Part shown: positions 5,608 through 6,520 of the stretch, one piece after another
Layout of the letters: every line of letters begins with the position of its first letter
Numbering within the stretch: the first letter of the stretch is position 1
From: Bacillota bacterium
GTDB taxonomy: Bacteria; Bacillota; Clostridia; Lachnospirales; Lachnospiraceae
Direction of reading: 5' to 3'
Assembly: GCA_009177215.1 (NCBI GenBank)
Contig: WFLY01000047.1
Coordinates: 6,866 to 13,385 of the forward strand
Length of the DNA: 6,520 nt
The notes under the pieces: model-generated
Told to the model about the DNA's origin: nothing
Seen by the model: only the letters and a program-made list of their open reading frames with translations
The model's database searches: none
Made by a program: the position numbers and the translations under genes

Positions 5608-6520
5608 GAAGCAGCACCCCCTTTTTCTGCAGCCTGCCAATTACATTACCTTCACTGTCCTGACCCATCTCCTCAAAGACAAACAGGGGATTCACCTTTA
5701 TTTTATTTTCCTCGCATTCCAGCACCTCCGTAATCTCCAAAACTCTTCTGGATCTATCCCGCAGCCTTCCCAAGTGCACAATGATATCAATCCCCGAAGC
5801 AATCTGCTGCTTAATGGCAAGCAACGGCAAATCCATTCCCATAAGAACCATATTTTCCAGTCTTGCCAGCATGTCCACCCCGCTGTTGGCATGTCCTGTG
5901 GACATACTGCCGTCATGCCCCGTATTCAGGCACTGAAGCATATCGATTGCTTCCGCTCCCCGAACTTCTCCCACGATAATGCGATCCGGACGCATTCGCA
6001 GGGAAGAACGAATCAATTCTCGAATACCAATCTCCCGGCACCCCTCCACGTTGCTGTTGCGTGTTTCCAATCTTACCAAATTAGAAATACCCTGAAGCTG
6101 TAATTCTGCGCTGTCCTCTATGGTGATTACCCGTTCCTCCGGAGGAATAAAATCGGATAATGCATTGAGAAAAGTGGTCTTGCCGCTGCCGGTACCGCCG
6201 CTGATAAAAATATTGTATCCGGCACGCACCAACCTTTTTAAAAATTCGGCTGCCTCCAATGAAATAGAAGCATATTCAATCAACCATTCCATAGTGATAG
6301 CTCTCTCGGGAAAACGTCTTATCGTTACGATAGGACCGTTTAAGGCAATGGGATTCATTACGATATTGACTCTGGAGCCGTCCGGCAGTCTGGCATCCAC
6401 AATGGGCGACGCCTCGTTTACCACACGATTGCAGCCTGCTACAATCTGTTGAATCACATCCTGCAGCTTTTCTATGGACTCAAATCCCACCTCCAATCTG
6501 TTAAGCCTGCCATCACGTTC
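5573..6520 (-). CDS. cpaF: CpaF/TadA pilus assembly ATPase, 5' end beyond window
   Basis: This is the C-terminal 315 residues of a CpaF/TadA secretion ATPase of the VirB11/PulE superfamily; the frame is open to the window edge, so the N-terminus is missing. Visible in order are VNEASPIVDARLPDGSRVNI (about 34-53 of the fragment), LNGPIVTIRRF (60-70), Walker A GGTGSGKT (108-115), the Asp box VITIEDSAEL (131-140), Walker B region RPDRIIVGEVRG (177-188) with Glu185, and the His box HDGSMSTGHANS (202-213). All key nucleotide-binding residues look intact. The enzyme forms cytoplasmic hexamers and powers pilus extension through TadB and TadC (family knowledge). A start placed at 6496 would be a TTG inside a conserved stretch (ERDGRLNRLEVGFESIEKL), so it is not the real start. 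The 3' end overlaps the likely tadB start by 35 nt, implying coupled translation. Upstream genes such as tadZ, and the promoter, would lie outside the window. Confidence 0.96.
   Translation of the reverse strand, partial: ERDGRLNRLEVGFESIEKLQDVIQQIVAGCNRVVNEASPIVDARLPDGSRVNIVMNPIALNGPIVTIRRFPERAITMEWLIEYASISLEAAEFLKRLVRAGYNIFISGGTGSGKTTFLNALSDFIPPEERVITIEDSAELQLQGISNLVRLETRNSNVEGCREIGIRELIRSSLRMRPDRIIVGEVRGAEAIDMLQCLNTGHDGSMSTGHANSGVDMLARLENMVLMGMDLPLLAIKQQIASGIDIIVHLGRLRDRSRRVLEITEVLECEENKIKVNPLFVFEEMGQDSEGNVIGRLQKKGVLLRENKLKAAGLS

Noticed and set aside
5573..6520. Calling the ATPase VirB11 (type IV secretion) or PulE/GspE (type II secretion)
   Set aside because: The motif wording (VNEASPIVDARLPDGSRVNI, SMSTGHANS) and the neighbours TadB, TadC and Flp point to CpaF/TadA.
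1..6520. A defence system, CRISPR array, prophage or toxin-antitoxin pair
   Set aside because: Every minus-strand gene fits a Tad pilus operon, and no spaced direct repeats, nuclease, integrase or small paired gene was seen.

Overview
The window carries one gene cluster, entirely on the minus strand, for a Tad-type (tight adherence, type IVb) pilus in its Gram-positive form. The likely host is a member of Clostridia, probably Lachnospiraceae. This rests on the gene order (CpaF ATPase, two T2SSF membrane proteins, a tiny Flp1-like pilin, a DUF5702-like protein, TadE, then an A24 prepilin peptidase), the moderate GC content, the strong AAAGGAGG ribosome sites, and the lack of secretin or outer-membrane genes in the window. 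The taxonomy is inferred from family knowledge, not from a database search.

In transcription order, from high to low coordinates: cpaF/tadA (beyond 6520 to 5573, 5' end cut by the window edge) is the assembly ATPase. tadB-like (5607-4837) and tadC-like (4769-3252) are the inner-membrane platform, and the TadC-like protein has an unusual ~195-residue predicted extracytoplasmic insertion with an Ig-like stretch. A 58-residue Flp pilin gene (3218-3042) follows, ending directly in a hairpin. Then come a DUF5702-like protein (2961-1483), a TadE-like pseudopilin with two C-terminal Cys/His modules (1464-448), and a TadV/CpaA-like prepilin peptidase (448-2). Spacings are short (about 18-80 nt, or overlaps), so one operon is likely, with its promoter upstream of the window and its terminator downstream.

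How they work together (family knowledge): the peptidase cleaves the leaders of Flp and TadE, and CpaF hydrolyses ATP to drive the TadB/TadC platform, which extrudes Flp subunits into a fibre. TadE and DUF5702 proteins are probably minor or accessory surface components.

The most unusual observation lies at the start of tadE. A near-perfect 28-31 bp inverted repeat (1291-1321 against 1448-1478) encloses 126 bp. One arm contains the tadE ribosome site and start codon. The element gives TadE an abnormally long leader (~65 residues before the predicted cleavage site), and inverting it would place a stop codon after four codons. It could be a small MITE-like insertion, an invertible switch, an RNA structure controlling tadE, or an assembly artefact. 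The sequence alone does not decide among these.

No RNA genes, CRISPR arrays, transposase genes or recombinase genes were seen. No intergenic stretch exceeds 300 bases.
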